Shown: piece after piece, positions 53,192 to 53,196 of the stretch
Position numbering within the stretch: the stretch's first letter is position 1
How the letters are laid out: every line of letters starts with the position of its first letter
NCBI RefSeq assembly: GCF_001485495.1
Contig: NZ_BCNF01000066.1
Span: 1-53,196 of the forward strand
From: Gordonia desulfuricans NBRC 100010
Lineage (GTDB): Bacteria > Actinomycetota > Actinomycetes > Mycobacteriales > Mycobacteriaceae
DNA length: 53,196 nt
Direction of reading: 5' to 3'
Made by a program: the position numbers and the translations under genes
Notes under the pieces: model-generated
The model's database searches: none
Seen by the model: the letters and a program-made list of their open reading frames with translations, nothing else
What the model was told of the DNA's origin: nothing

Positions 53192-53196
53192 CAGCG

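Overview
This is a very GC-rich actinobacterial chromosome segment from a mycolic-acid bacterium (order Mycobacteriales), most likely Gordonia or a close relative. Four things point there: Mce-associated membrane proteins, an antigen-85-type mycolyltransferase, a cyp51 locus laid out as in Mycobacterium tuberculosis, and a rpsL-rpsG-fusA-tuf operon with typical actinobacterial protein sequences. The genus is inference. No rRNA, tRNA, insertion sequence, prophage or CRISPR array was seen.

Layout. (1) 1-4.2 kb, minus strand: a CYP136-like P450, a TetR regulator, an SDR and three Mce-associated proteins, tightly packed. (2) 4.3-7.2 kb: menC, a divergent MpaB/DUF2236 oxygenase-like gene and an alpha/beta hydrolase. 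(3) 7.3-11.6 kb: a 1285-residue HTH-STAND NTPase-TM-WD40 protein, divergent from a small LuxR-type regulator that seems to lack a normal start codon. (4) 11.6-14.1 kb: tandem repeats, a strong bidirectional terminator, an Ag85-like esterase and a frameshifted HEAT-like gene. (5) 14.1-18.9 kb: the str operon (rpsL, rpsG, fusA, tuf) with a good promoter about 380 bp upstream of rpsL. (6) 19.1-24.1 kb: a membrane protein, xthA, an HELVH-motif protein, an AcoR-like activator with a degenerate ATPase domain, and an HPP-CBS membrane protein. (7) 24.2-27.4 kb: an aldehyde dehydrogenase/NDMA-type alcohol dehydrogenase pair behind a promoter region full of repeated half-sites, then a terminator and a 79-bp perfect repeat pair. 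(8) 27.4-37.6 kb, minus strand: an Atu-like acyl-CoA operon (TIGR03084-type protein, AtuA, two acyl-CoA dehydrogenases, biotin-dependent carboxylase beta and alpha subunits, enoyl-CoA hydratase, TetR) with a 42-bp palindromic operator candidate in front of it. (9) 37.7-40.9 kb: a double-hotdog thioesterase, a small secreted protein, and a FadD17-like steroid acyl-CoA ligase with a perfect match to the KstR box just upstream. (10) 41.0-53.1 kb: the cyp51 locus. On the minus strand it runs TetR, CYP123, SDR, CYP51, ferredoxin, NTF2-like, a 427-residue unknown and an SDR. Divergently it runs aldehyde dehydrogenase, SDR, hydroxyisobutyrate-dehydrogenase-like, carboxymuconolactone-decarboxylase-like and alpha/beta hydrolase, with stop/start overlaps between the last four.

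How it works together. Much of the window looks like lipid, steroid and isoprenoid metabolism: P450 oxidation with a dedicated ferredoxin, alcohol and aldehyde oxidation, CoA activation, acyl-CoA dehydrogenation, carboxylation and hydration, with TetR-type regulators and probable KstR control. The str operon and xthA are housekeeping islands. The items most worth following up are the STAND/WD40-LuxR pair, the Atu-like operon with its palindrome, the KstR box, and the degenerate AcoR-like regulator with its putative upstream sites.
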